Positions 36,362 through 49,600 of a DNA stretch of 64,000 bases are shown in pieces. The DNA is from Argentina anserina (taxonomy: Eukaryota > Streptophyta > Magnoliopsida > Rosales > Rosaceae), in assembly GCF_933775445.1 (NCBI RefSeq), contig NC_065874.1, forward strand, positions 7,149,001 through 7,213,000, given 5' to 3'. Within the stretch, counting starts at the first letter, position 1. Each line of letters opens with the position of its first letter. The notes beneath the pieces were generated by a model. It ran no database searches. It was not told the origin of the DNA and saw only the letters and a list, made by a program, of their open reading frames with translations. Position numbers and translations under genes: made by a program.

Positions 36362-39052
36362 TTACTGGTGAACGATCATAGAAACCACACCATTTACCTC
36401 ATTTTGACTCTCTACAACCACCACATTGTTCGATACATTTGTCACAGCATGTGCTGTAAACTTGGTTTCCCCTTTCGTTTGTAAAGAATACTGAAAATGA
36501 TTAATCCGATTGGGAAAGACCAACTGAGAAGAAAAATCAGCCACCCATTTCGTCCCATTTCCCTCCACACTTAGTCTCCCTACTGTTGATTTCAAGCTCA
36601 TCCCAATCACATTGTTCTGGTCAATCACCACTTGATCAATGTCCACAAATTGCCCATCTAATTGAACCATGGGAACCATACTTTTGGGGTTCCCAGTGAA
36701 CATATTGTTCACAATATTTAACCCTAAAATTTTGCCATTCACAGATTTCAGCACCACATTACCATCACCCAAAAAGAACCCATTGGTCACATGAACTTGA
36801 ACTGGGTCTTCCATGACTATAGCATTGAAATCCAAGTAGCAATTGTCAATCCTAGTTTGTGAGTTTCCTGCTAACTTGACCAAAATGCCTACACCCCCAA
36901 AGCCAGTTGCCTTGTTATAACAATGTACCCCTGTGACCATGTTAGCCTGACCCCTTAAAACAATTCCGATTTCAGCCGAGAAAATTACGACATCAGTTAC
37001 GGCGTTGTCATTGCTAGCGAGATCGATGGCTGTGCCGGTAAATTGTCTCTCGCCTTTGTCACCACCAACTGTGGAGTGTTGTCCCAAGAAGGTGTTTGAT
37101 ATGTAGGTTTCGTGGCCCTTTTCGACTAGAATCCCTTGTGTTGTGAAGTGTAGGAAGAAGCAATTAGTTATACGAATTCGAGCTGAATCAACTATGTAAA
37201 TGCCTCCTCCTCTGAAGCTTGAATCGAATAGTATATCTCGAAAGGTGATGTCTTCGTAGTAGATTCCTGCACCGGTTGCGACTTTTTTATCAAAGAAGAA
37301 TTGATTGCTGATGGAGGTTTTCTCTCTAAGCTTTTGGGAATTTGTAGAACATAGTTCGACTAGGTGGCGGTCACCGGGAAATGTTTCAGAGGCTCGCAGC
37401 GTTCCTCCTTGTATCTGATTGTTATCATATATTTGTTCATGGTTTAGTATTTTTCAGATGGATTGAGTATGAAAGTAGGACTGACATGAATTAGCTATGT
37501 GACCAACTGACCATAATCATAACTTTTAAACAAAATAAGAAACCTTCACTTGGCATCTACATAATGCATGTGTGATCAAATTTAATAGGGTCAAACTCGC
37601 AGAGTTCTTTAGTGAACAGAGCAAATAAAAATCCATCACTTAATTATAAAAACTGGACACATGCATGCATTATACATCAACATACCTTTATCATATATGG
37701 TTACTAGTTTCAATTCTTATTACTGGAAAGTTACTATTGCACGTTGAAGTTAATATCTTACTAACATCTTGTATATTATACTGTAATTGACATATCGACC
37801 GTTTCTTGTGTTTGATGTCATCCTTTAACATTATACTTGACAAAATAATGTCTAGAACAAATTAGAAGAATCTCATGTAAGTGGGTGCAAGCGCTGAAAG
37901 AAGTAAACTAGAAGCTTAATTATATTATCTCAGAGACTCAGACTATCTTCGACTGGTTGCATGTTGAAACGGAAAGTAATTCTCAGAAATGCATTGCATA
38001 CTATACAAATAAAAAATGTAACCCAGTAGAAAAAGAGTTGGGAAAGATTTAAAAGACTTCTACTCGTTTTAGCTAGCTTCAAATTTTTAACATCAAGTTG
38101 ATTGGTATTAATGGACCTTGTTAATTTCTACAACAAGTACCAATAGTTTTACAAAACGTATCATGTAAACTTGAGTTCGATGTAAAATTTAATGTCCTGG
38201 CATCAAATATGGCACAGAGAGCCTCATCAGAGTAAATAAACTAATGCTGAAAAGGGCGGGAATGCAGTTCTTTGTTAATGAGCACGAACTACAACATGGA
38301 GACGTGGAACCAACCCACATGCCCTCCATAGGTTATTTCTCTTTCACCATCTTTCTTAATTTCCAGGACCAGTGGTAATTCAGAAATTCAGAAGGTTTCA
38401 ACTTTGACTCGAAGACTGGCATATATGGCTATAGACTCCGATGGGAACAAAGCAGTTGATTTATTCTTGGAGTTGCAGTGTTTTGATGTGCACGATGAGA
38501 CAGACAATGTAAGAAAGGGAGTTAGAGAGAGAAACTGACCACAATGTTGCCTCTGTTTGGAGGGAACCTTAAAGGCTGGGCAATCTTGTAATTTCCACCT
38601 TGGAGATCAATGACAACGCCTCCCAAGTCTGTGATTCCAGGAAGCATTTCAAGCCCGCTTTCCAACTGAAAAGCTTCCTCCAATGCTTTTGCTATGGCTT
38701 CTGTGCTATCATTTGCTCCGGTCGGGTCTGCCCCGTACCCGATCGGATAGAACACTCTCCCATCCTAAGATGCATAGCCAAATTTTAATTTCAACTAAAT
38801 ATACTGGGAAAATCATGAATGAACTCTACGAAACCGTGACGATATATACATGTATTCATCTACACTTACCCTAGTGACGTTTGAAGCTTGGAACAGTGAC
38901 GAGAGAGGCGGTTTGGTTGGACCGGTGAGTCCTCTTTGATGAAGCTTTGCCTGGAACGATGAGAGCATTTCATGTCTTCTGGAAAAGGATGTAGCTTCTT
39001 CTGCTAACAGCATAAGTAGGAGGAGACAACACAATGCTGAGATGGGTCTCAT
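36362..39052 (-). CDS. QRT3-like polygalacturonase (pectin-degrading, secreted)
   Basis: Three exons on the minus strand, 39052-38870, 38764-38540 and 37414-36362, with GT-AG introns in phase 0, joining to 486 residues, close to Arabidopsis QRT3. A signal peptide (MRPISALCCLLLLMLLAEEA) indicates secretion. The pectate-lyase-3/right-handed beta-helix domain begins at YGADPTGANDSTEAIAKAL (71-89), continues with LGGVVIDLQGG and runs to the end with helix rungs such as FRGGGIYIVDS and NATGFGGVG-like KATGFGGVGI. I do not see the usual GH28 NTD or GHG motifs, as is typical of this divergent branch. Family role: hydrolysis of pectin in cell walls, shown for QRT3 in pollen tetrad separation. Intron 2 is long (1125 bp). 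A tandem paralogue follows at 41544. Confidence 0.92.
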
Positions 39053-39102
39053 TCTCAGTCTCTTCTTTTTCTAACACTGCAGGACTGTACACCCACGCGG
39101 TG

Positions 39103-39109
39103 TTTTATA
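39103..39109 (-). promoter_or_regulatory. Probable TATA box of the first QRT3-like gene
   Basis: TATAAAA on the minus strand, about 51-57 bases before the ATG at 39052. Confidence 0.55.
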
Positions 39110-41543
39110 GAAAGAAATAAGAGAACGAGGAGGCTAGGGGGCCGGCGGCAGCCTGGTATTGGTATTAGGCAATAGCTTTGGTATTGTTTGGCCTGCTTTG
39201 GAAGCTGAGGGAGGAAAATGAGGATTTGTTGGCCTGACTTTGGGTCTTAAACTCTAACTTGGTATATATATATTGGTGGCTGGTCTTTCACTACCCACGG
39301 AAAGGACTCACCCGTCACATAATATTTTCTTCCTTTACAGTCTGCCCAGTTAATTGTATATTCTTCAAGTCCCCCTTGGTATTCTCTTCTAATCAATTCT
39401 GATAGATTGTCATCATTATTAATACTAACCTTATGCTTATATGCTATATTTTGTGATTTTTTTCCTCACATAAGAAGAAAAATGTTTAATTTCATAAAAC
39501 TGAAATAATGAGAGGTTAGCTTAATGTAGATTGCATAAAATATACCGATAAAGAGGTTAGGGAAGGAAATCGATTATGTACACAAAAGTGAACCAGTTCA
39601 TTTACAAACCTTCACCAACAAATACAATTGTTGCATTCATATTGAGTTGGACGTCACTACATCCGACTTGTAATTAAGAAAATTTAGGGTCTTATCTAAG
39701 TGACGAAACCTTAATGACCTTATAACTATTAGTGTGAATATCCATCCAAGATAACACAACATAATCCAAAGTTCCAAACCAAGAAAGCCAATGGACCGAA
39801 GGACAAAAGTTATATAATAAAGATAATAGAGAACAACAAATATCACAACAATTACAATGTGAATTCCAAGTTTATGATATAAAATCCTCAGAAAGTATTT
39901 GTGTGAAACCGAAATGATCAAAAAGAATTAGAGCTACATGTAAGCTACGTCATTGCAACATTCTCTGTTACATCCAACGTACGTTCATTGCCCTCCCGGT
40001 AAGGTAGTTTACTTGTTTCATGAAAATTTTCCCCTAGCCTCTCAAACAAAAAGTACATTGCAACCTTTGCAAGTTTGCAACATACATCAACTCCAATTTC
40101 CTCTCAAAACAAATACAAATGCTCATTAAAAATCCTACTATATGAGGTCTATTCCACAAATTAAAACATATAAATAGACAACCAAATTAGCTTTAGGAAA
40201 GAACCTGTTGATGATCTTTATAATAGGTTAGCTAGTTTTCTATAGCTTTTTCTTTCCTCGTTTCTTTCTGCAAGAAAGGCAAGTATTCAGAGATGAATCG
40301 CAAATGGTCTGGTACACTTTATTTCACAGAAAAGCATAGAATACGTTTGCTTGGATTAAATATGAACATGATGATGGTAGTTGACATAGCTGTATTCATT
40401 GCCAATTTCTGCAGCCGTGTTGGAGAAGTGTTCGTGATTCCTCCTACCTGCATAAAAGGATTGCTTTAGACAGAAATCTACATTAACAAAATCATAGCTT
40501 ACGTTTGTGCATTATAGTGTACATAATGTAGATGAATACACATTACAGTCTTTAACATTGTATATCTTGATCAATTTAACACACATGTTTCGATCATAAC
40601 AGCAATCAGAGTTAAAAAAATGTTTTAGAAAGGAACCAGAATAAAACTTTGTACGTGAATAACGTGATTCTATTAGTATGTCGCAAGTTTCTGTTATCTT
40701 AGACATGATTTAACACCTGAAAATTTAGGGCCGATAGAGGATTTTATATATAGAGCATGGCTATGAGCTGTGGATATTCTCTGTTGTGGGCTTTGTGGGC
40801 TTTCAGGATTTCAGGTTGGTGGATGAGTGCTCATAACTCATATGCATATGTCCATGTGAATCCTAATCCAGTTTAACTGTTTAATCATAAACAATGCTCA
40901 AACTTCCCCATTAGTGTTTAAATTTCCATATCTTTGGGTTGATCGGTTGATCGATGGTAAAGTTAGTAACCAAATTCAGTTAAACTCTCAATTTCAAAGC
41001 TTCGGACTTTTGGTCCCTGGTTTTACTACATCAAACTTCTACCTGAAACTAATTTGTATAAACAAACTTGATTATCTTAGTATATATCATCACACATTCA
41101 CAGTAGGTTTTAGTTTCATACAATCACACCCACGTTAACATCGACTACATATCATTCATACAATAGAGACCCTCTAGATCGTTTTTGAATGATGTTCAAC
41201 GACGTTGTTGCTCAATCAATTCAGGATTTCACTTGTGTTGATTCTTTACCATTTTTCAAATATGATCTTGGAAAGAAAAAAAAAACAGAGAAAACCGTGA
41301 CCCAATTTATGAAGAGTCTACTATGCGACCCAAAAAAGAGATAGAGAAAATTGTTATATGATATATCTTCAACTATTACAGCATATCATATGCTTCAATC
41401 CCGTATTACATATAACTCATGAACGAAAATTAGCGGTAGTTTGTAAAGTTAAAAATGTATCCATATTCCAACCTATTCACAAATGACAATTGTCGCCCAA
41501 TAAATTTTGACACAATTTTCAAGCCATTAGCTTCAGCCATCCC
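39110..41543. other. Intergenic between the two QRT3-like genes, no gene seen
   Basis: AT-rich, about 2.4 kb. A 94-codon hydrophobic open frame at 39637-39921 (-) is low-complexity and has no recognisable family. The promoter of the first QRT3-like gene and the 3' region of the second lie at the two ends. Confidence 0.45.
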
Positions 41544-43408
41544 TCAGCTTGATGCTCCTTGATCCACTGTGACAAAAACTGAAGCCGGAACCGCCACATC
41601 CGCCTCGATCACCACCCGGTTATCGGACACATTCCTCAGGGCATGGTTGGGGAACACATTGCTAGCAGCAGTGCTCAAAGAGTACTGCACATGCCTAATG
41701 AGATTAGGAAATAGAAGAATTGGGTTGAAGTCTATATCCCATGAGCTTCCATTGCCTTGCACAGTTCTCCTTCCAATGGTGCCCTTTATGTTCATCCCCC
41801 TCACAACGTTCCTGTCCACAACAACTTGCTCAATCTCCTTGAAACCCCCATTTGATTGGTCCAATTGAACAATATCAATCCCCTTGTTGTTCCCACTGAA
41901 CATGTTGTTAACTATATTGACCCCATTGGCAACACCCTTCATTGATTTCAACACAATATATGCGTCACCAAGGAAGAAGCTGTTTGATATATCAAGCTGA
42001 ACGGGGTCTTCAGCAACTATACCAGTATAGTCCATGTAAGAATTCACAATCCTAGTCTGTGTCAAACCAGGCAATCTTAGGTAAATCCCAACGCCTCCGA
42101 AACCTGTGGCCTTATTGTAGCAATGTACACCAGAAAGTATATTAGCCGGTCCGGAAATCATTATACCTACAGCAGCAGAGAAAATCACCACATCCGTCAC
42201 AGCATTGTCATTTCCCTTGAGGTTGATTGCAGTGCCGGAAAAGTTTCTTTCGTTGTGATCACCGCCGGCGGTGATTTGCTGCCCTAGAAAGGAGTTTCTG
42301 ATGTAGGTTTCATGGCCACTTTGGACTAGAATACCATCAGTGTAGAAATGTGTTATGTAGCAATTGTCTATGCTTGTTCTGAGTGAGTTTATGACTGAAA
42401 TGCCCCCTCCTCTGTAGTTAGCGTCTAGCATAAGGTCTTTTAATGTTATGTACTCATAGTTGTAGGATGATAAAGAAAGCTGAGCAGACACTGATGATGA
42501 GCTCTCTCTGGTTTTCTCATTCTTTTTGGGGGATGATGATGAAGCAGATAGATCAATCAAGTATCCATCTGTCGGAAAGTCATCTGAGGCTCTCAATGTT
42601 CCTCCTTGAATCTGTTTCCATCAAAACTTCAGATCGAACACAACATACTTGGAACTCACTATTCTTTGTTCGAATGATAAAGAATTGATATAAATTGACA
42701 TATTTAGATATCTTAAAACAAAAGTTTTGATTGGCTTCTAGATGGAGAAGGTGAACGTATGAATTGGGGCATACCATAATATTTCCTACTCCGGCAGCCG
42801 GAAACCGGAGCGGTTTGCTAATCAGGTACTGACCACCTTCAAGATTGATCTGTGCACCACCAAGGTTGCTGATTCCCTCCATTAAGAACCCTTCTGATGG
42901 ACCACGGAAAGCATCTGCAAATGCTTGAGCCACAGCCTCAGTGCTATCTCTGTTCCCAGTCGGATCAGCACCGTACGTTGTGACGTGATACACACGAGGA
43001 CTAGTCCTCCCCTGCATCGATCACCATCACCACCGTTAAGTTTCACCAACCATAAACTAATTAGTTCACCAAACCACATATAAAAAATTTGAAGAACACC
43101 AAGAACTGAACCAACAAAAACAACAAGAAAATATATATTTATACATGAAGCTATTGAATTACCGGCGGTGACTGAGAAGGGTTGGGGCTAGGAGCAGGTG
43201 AGACTGAAGATGGTGCAACAAATGAACCGGAATCGCGTCCGGTTAACGAGGCCTTGAACTCTTGCAGTCTTCGCATTTGGTCTCGATAATCACTCCTCGA
43301 AAACTGACCTATCTTAGAGGTTTCTCCATAAACATGAACCGTGATAAACAAGCTACAAATCATAACCCAGAGTAGAGTCTTGCCTCGCATTGCAGCTTCC
43401 ATGTCCAT
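41544..43408 (-). CDS. QRT3-like polygalacturonase, tandem paralogue
   Basis: Three minus-strand exons, 43408-43163, 43011-42775 and 42611-41544, GT-AG, both introns phase 0 and at the same places in the protein as in the gene at 36362; 516 residues. Start MDMEAAMRGKTLLWVMICSL: the signal peptide core begins at Met7, so Met1, Met3 or Met7 could be used. A proline/serine linker (PSSVSPAPSPNPSQSPP, ~66-82) precedes the pectate-lyase-3 domain, which opens with YGADPTGNRDSTEA (95 on) and GGAQINLEGG. Helix rungs include YRGGGISVIN and KATGFGGVGI. It is expected to cleave wall pectin outside the cell. The Pro/Ser linker and the poly-serine loop (LSASSSS, exon 3) are absent from the paralogue. Introns are short (151 and 163 bp). 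Confidence 0.92.
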
Positions 43409-43497
43409 CTCTGTTTTCCTCTGTTCTCTCTGTTTCTTCCAGAGTTGGATTCAGGTGGTTAAAAGACTTGGAACCATGAAATGGTTCAATTCATCAC

Positions 43498-43504
43498 TTT
43501 ATAT
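43498..43504 (-). promoter_or_regulatory. Probable TATA box of the second QRT3-like gene
   Basis: ATATAAA on the minus strand, about 90 bases before the ATG at 43408. It is the only TATA-like sequence at a plausible distance. Confidence 0.45.
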
Positions 43505-44886
43505 CTGCGTTAGAGAGAGAAGAAGGTAGAGAAAAGGGGACATGGAAAGAAAAGGGTCTAACCAAGATTTGCTAAGAAAATGAGACGAAATGCTTTCCTA
43601 TTGGATCATACACAATGCACCACCCCCATGGTTGTTTTGTTTTGGTGCATCTTTAATTGGGGTATTTATACTACTAATAATGACAGTTTGCGTTTTCCTT
43701 TCGATAATTTTTTTCGTTACCAACTTCTCACTTTAACGACCTCAACAAGTTTGACATTCAGACATAGAGCAAGGCAAAGGAATTGAAGGGGTAAAAATGC
43801 ATTATGAAAAAAAAAATGAGGATTTGGAGAAAAAATGCCAATTTTCAACTCCAACAGTTTCTCCATCTCATTCTCCAAAATAGAAAAATGGATGAAAAAA
43901 AATTGATTCTCTAAATTTGCAGCATTTGCCAAAAATTTGCATAACCAAATATTAAATGTTTGTACTTTCTTCAACAACTCAAACTTAAATTACAACCAAT
44001 AAAATTTCTAAATTAAATATATCAAGCCAACCATATGAAATTATGAAATATATTATGATTATGATAAATAAGAAAATAGAATATTTAATTGAAATAATAA
44101 ATGTAAAAATTTATAAAATAAATAAGCTGTTAGAGTTGGAACATAATGTTTTTAGAGATTTTAAAGTTTGTTTCTCTATTTTAGAGAAAATATGGAAAAG
44201 TTGTTGGACATGTTTTAAGAGAAAACTCGTAGCAGTGTGAGAGCTTCACGTAACATATCATAGGTTGGCTACCAAAGCATCATTGCCACTCATTTGATGG
44301 TTGATCAATTTACCAGATTTTGAAAAACATGAGGAGAAAACTAAGCGAATTTAAGGACTTGATAATTGATATCATGGTTCAGTTAAGAATTTAAGTTGGT
44401 GATGAAAATAACACATTCAATGGAACAAGTAGAAGAAAATTTCAAACTACTCCATTCATTCGATTCAATGCTTTTGAATGAGAAATATAATGAATGTTAT
44501 TCAAATCATGATCTCAATCGAAATGAATAGCTTTTCACAAGATTGTTTCATCATTCTATCGATGCAAACCCACAACCATATAGTTGTTTAGGACATATAG
44601 AAGATTACGCAGCTCACGGGCATGCATTAGTACATTTTCACAGTCTAGAAAGACCCCAAGCTTATAACCAAACAAGAGAGTACATTCACCTTTTCATAGG
44701 AATACAATTTGTTTCGTCCATTTGTCTATTACACGTTTTGTCACCATAATATGTCACCAGATATATTTGCCATCACCAAGATCAAGTACGGAGATATTAG
44801 GTCACTTAGATGCCCTGACTCTTTCATTAATTTTATCCTTATTTTTTATGTTTTGTATAAATTTGAACACCATCGCATAATTATTA
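43505..44886. other. Intergenic, no gene seen
   Basis: AT-rich sequence with long A and T runs (for example 43808-43817) and no recognisable coding region. The part around 43840-44220 is low in complexity and could be an old element, but I found no ends. Confidence 0.45.
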
Positions 44887-44895
44887 TAAATTTAA

Positions 44896-45573
44896 GTTAA
44901 AATGTCAATTTGCACCCCAAATTTGACCATAATTATCACACTCCAAACTTGCATTCGAGTCAATATACTGATTTGCACCTCATCCGTTAAATTTAATATT
45001 TTTCATCCAATTTTAAGTCACATGTCATGTATTTGAGAGACAATATTGTCATCATATATTTATTCATATTTAATAATGAAATAAATTAATAAAATTACTT
45101 AAGAGGAACACTTGCTACTATTTTTATATATTTTTTTTTTAATATGTTATGGATTTATATATTTATTATTTTACGTGATATGGTATGTTAAAAGATATTT
45201 AAAAATTAAAAATAAATGTGTACATATAAAAATATATATATACACAACACACTATTTGAATGGGTGGATATATAATTCGAAGTATGGTTAAGTATATAGA
45301 AAAAATATGTAAATAAATAATTTGATTAAAAAATAATCCTCCTTTTAAAGAATATTTTTATTTATTTTTAAGAAAAATATAAATAGAAAATGATAACATT
45401 ATCCCTAATCTGCATGATATGTGAAGCAAAATTGGATGGAAACAGTTAAAGTTTAACGGATGTGGTGCAAATCGGCAATTTTTACAAAGTTTATGAGGTA
45501 AATTGACTCAAATGCAATTCGGGTGTAAATTGACAATTCTGCCAAATTTAGAGTGTATTTTGACAATTTTACC
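44896..45573. mobile_element. Mutator-type MITE with long inverted repeats
   Basis: The left end GTTAAAATGTCAATTTGCAC and the reverse complement of the right end, GGTAAAATTGTCAAAATACA, are related, and the similarity continues inward for more than 100 bases (ATCCGTTAAA, CATCCAATTTT and CATGTCATG on the left have counterparts in reverse on the right). It is flanked by a perfect 9-bp direct repeat TAAATTTAA (44887-44895 and 45574-45582). Long terminal inverted repeats with a 9-bp target duplication are the marks of Mutator-like elements. No transposase is present. Confidence 0.8.
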
Positions 45574-45582
45574 TAAATTTAA

Positions 45583-46618
45583 TGAGACTTGTATAGGGGT
45601 CAAGGCTTAGGCTTACGGATGGAGTATATTGCCATACGAAATTTTAATCGAGTAGGCATAGACCTCTGCAACTAAAGTATTCTTTCTCTAAATGGCTACG
45701 GTATTATTTAGAAATTACCACGCAAGCTATGTTGATAATGTGACGATTGGAGTTAAAAATGACTGATCGTCGAGGAAGGTGTCATATGAAAGTAAAGAAT
45801 TATCTATATTTATCATGGCGCTTTGCACTCATTGATGCTGTTGGGTAAGGTTACCTCAATTTCTTTCTTCTTCTTGAAGAAACTAACACAATGAAATCAA
45901 AAGGGACCTTGATTCTTTTCCTTTGGCTAAGAAAACCCTGAAACCCCCATCTAGCAATCTTTGATCAACTGTATACGTAAAAGCATGAGTTGTGGGCTAA
46001 ACAACTGAATAGGTGAACATCAAATTGAGTGTATGATCTCTAATATTGCACATTGTAAGAGGTCCAATACGGCTGAAAATTGTGAGCCGGAATTTAAGGT
46101 AATTTAGGATGAACTTTGGTACGTAAGTCTTTAGCACATTTCAATTAGATCCCTACTATTTTCTACGGGGTCCTTAGATGAATAAAAATTAAAGACCACA
46201 TTACCATTATTGTACGTAGTATTATCAGTTAACTTGACGTGTTCTCGATGAGGGCTACCATCCGTTTGGTAATTCTCATGATCGAATGGATGAAAATTTC
46301 TAGAGTTTTGTACACGTTTTTCTTTTGGTGGGAAAGCGTTCTTTTTCAAATGGATGATTCTGATCCTTGACATTGTTGAATGATTTTGTCCAAGCTAGCT
46401 AGCTTCATTTTCCAAATCAAACATAAACATATATTTGTCTTCACATTCCAAAACTTTCCAAAAATCATGTTTTGTTGAACGAGGTCTCAAGACTCAACAT
46501 TACTAAATAAGTAAATAGCAATAGCTCTGAACTTTCTACGTGAGAAAAATCTATCAGACTACTTGAATATATTTGTTCTACATCAACATTCAGTCATTTG
46601 ATGAAGCTTTTCAACAAA
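45583..46618. other. Intergenic, no gene seen
   Basis: No recognisable coding sequence. An 80-codon open frame at 46131-46373 (-) has no domain. Confidence 0.45.
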
Positions 46619-46626
46619 TGTTACTA

Positions 46627-49600
46627 TAGGGCTCGTCAACGGGCCGGGCTCGGCCCGGCCCATGAGTGACGGGCCCGGGCCAGCCCGGGTCGGGTCTTAA
46701 TAAATTTAAATAAGTGGCGGGCCGGGCCGGGCCGGGCCGGATATTTTCAAAAATACGAAGATCCAAGCCCGCCCACCTAAGGCGGGCCTTACGGGCTTTT
46801 ACGGGTTACGGGCTTGTATTAGAAAAATAATATAATACTCTAATTTAAGGGTTTGAAACAATAAAAGAATTGTTAGAAAACATTCTAAAACAAAAGTCAC
46901 AAATAAATTCTAGTTTCGAAATATTGTCGATCGACACTAATAGATGTGATCGATATATATATTTAGGGACCGTGTAAAAATTTCATCCAATTCGGACCTC
47001 GTTTAACTGTCGGAATTTTCGGTTAACAAAAAAAAGTGTCGTTTTCACATAATAAAATCTCATTGACCGGGGCTTTATCAAATAGATTTCTTTAGTTCGA
47101 CCGCGCACGATAGGTAACAAAAATTAGGTGATTTCAAATATGTAAACAAATTTCCACATTCGCATCTTGGTAATTGGTCCTCCCTTAGGGCATATTAGTG
47201 TTGTTTTTGGTTTACCGGAAATTCCAACGGTTAAACGAGGTCCGAATTGCATAACATTTTAAAATGATCATTAAATATATATATTGATCACATCGGATGG
47301 TGTCGATCGATTCCGAGAAGTTTCCTTCATATAGTCGCTTCATAATGTGATAGTTTTATTATAAACTTAATATAATGTTATAATACATTAGTGGACACTT
47401 CGGCGATCGACAACTCAAATTAAAAATATGGTCGATCGACACCAGTAGATGTGATCGGTATATATATTTAGTGAACCCGTAAAAATTTCGTCCGTTTTGG
47501 ACATGGTTTGACCGTTCGTACCAACGGTCAACTAAAAAAGAGGCGTTTTGACATATTTAAACCTCATTGACCGGGGCTTTGCCAAATAAATTTCTTCAGT
47601 TCGACCGCGCACGATAGGTAACAAAAATTAGGTGATTTCAAATATGTAAACAAATTTCCACATTCGCATCTTGGTAATTGGTCCCCCCTTAGGGCATATT
47701 AGTGTTGTTTTTGGTTTACCGGAAATTCGAACGGTTAAACGAGGTCCAAATTGCATGAAATTTTAAAATGATCATTAAAATTGATCACATCGGATGGTGT
47801 CGATCGATTCCGAGAAGTTTCTTTCATAGAGTCGCTTCATACTGTGATAGTTTTATTATAAACCTAATATAAGGTTATAATACATTAGTGGACACTTCGG
47901 CGATCGACAACTCAAATTCAAAATATGGTCGATCGACACCAGTAGATGTGATCGGTATATATATTTAGGGAACCCGTAAAAATTTCGTCCGTTTAGGACA
48001 TGGTTTGACCGTTCGTACAAACGGTCAACTAAAAAAGAGACGTTTTGACATATTTAAACCTCATTGACCGGGGCTTTGCCAACTAGATTTCTTCAGTTCG
48101 ACCATGCACGATAGGTAACAAAAATTAGGTGATTTTAAATATGTAAACAAATTTCCACATTCGCATCTTGGTAATTGGTCCCCCCTTAGGGCATATTAGT
48201 ATTGTTTTTGGTTTACCGGAAATTCCGACGGTTAAACGAGGTCCGAATTGCATGAAATTTTAAAATGATCATTAAATATATATATTGATCACATCGGATG
48301 GTGTCGATTGATTCCGAAAAGTTTCCTTCATATAGTCGCTTCATAATGTGATAGTTTTATTATAAACCTAATATAAGGTTATAATACATTAGTGGACACT
48401 TCGGCGATCGACAACTCAAATTCAAAATATGGTCGATCGACACCATTAGATGTGATCGGTATATATATTTAGGGAACCCGTAAAAATTTCGTCCGTTTTG
48501 GACATGGTTTGACCGTTCGTACCAACGGTCAACTAAAAAAGAGGCGTTTTGACATATTTAAACCTCATTAACCGGGGATTTTCCAACTAGATTTCTTCAG
48601 TTCGACCGCGCACGATAGGTAACAAAAATTAAGAGATTTCAAATATGTAAACAAATTTTCACATTCGCATCTTGGTAATTGGTCCCCCCTTAGGGCATAT
48701 TAGTTTTGTTTTTGGTTTACCGGAAATTCCGACGGTTAAACGAGGTCCGAATTGCATGAAATTTTAAAATGATCATTAAATATATATTGATCACATCGGA
48801 TGGTGTCGATCGATTCCGAGAAGTTTCCTTCATATAGTCGCTTCATACTGTGATAGTTTTATTATAAACCTAATATAAGGTTATAATACATTAGTGGACA
48901 CTTCGGCGATCGACAACTCAAATTCAAAATATGGTCGATCGACACCAGTAGATGTGATCGGTATATATATTTAGGGAACCCATAAAAATTTCGTTCGTTT
49001 TGGACATGGTTTGACCGTTCGTACCAACGGTCAACTAAAAAAGAGGCATTTTGACATATTTAAACGTCATTGACCGGGGCTTTGCCAAATAGATTTCTTC
49101 AGTTCGACCGCGCACGATAGGTAACAAAAATTAGGTGATTTGATATATGCAAACGGCTTTCAGCATTCACATATTTGTAATAGGTCCTCCCTTAGGGCAT
49201 AATAGTGGTGTTTCCGATTTACCAAAAATTCCGACGATCAAACGAAGTCCGAATTTGATGAAATTTTTACAAGGTCACTAAATATATATACCAATCACAT
49301 CGGCTGGTGTCGATCGATCCCAAAAAGTTTTTTTCATATAGTCGCTTCATAATGCGTTAGTTTTAATATAAACCTAATATAAAGGGTATGATACATTTGT
49401 TGACGCTTCGACGATCAATAAATTTAGTTCGAAATATGGTCGATCGACACCAGTAGATGTGATCGGTATATATATTTAGGGAACCCGTAAAAATTTCGTC
49501 CGTTTTGGATATTGTTTGACCGTCCGTACCTACGGTTAACAAAGAAAAAGGCGTTTTGACATATTAAAATCCTCTTTGACCGGGGCTTTGCCAAATTGGT

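Noticed and set aside
39637..39921. 94-codon hydrophobic minus-strand open frame
   Set aside because: AT-rich sequence readily gives Ile/Leu/Tyr/Phe runs; no signal, domain or gene context supports it.
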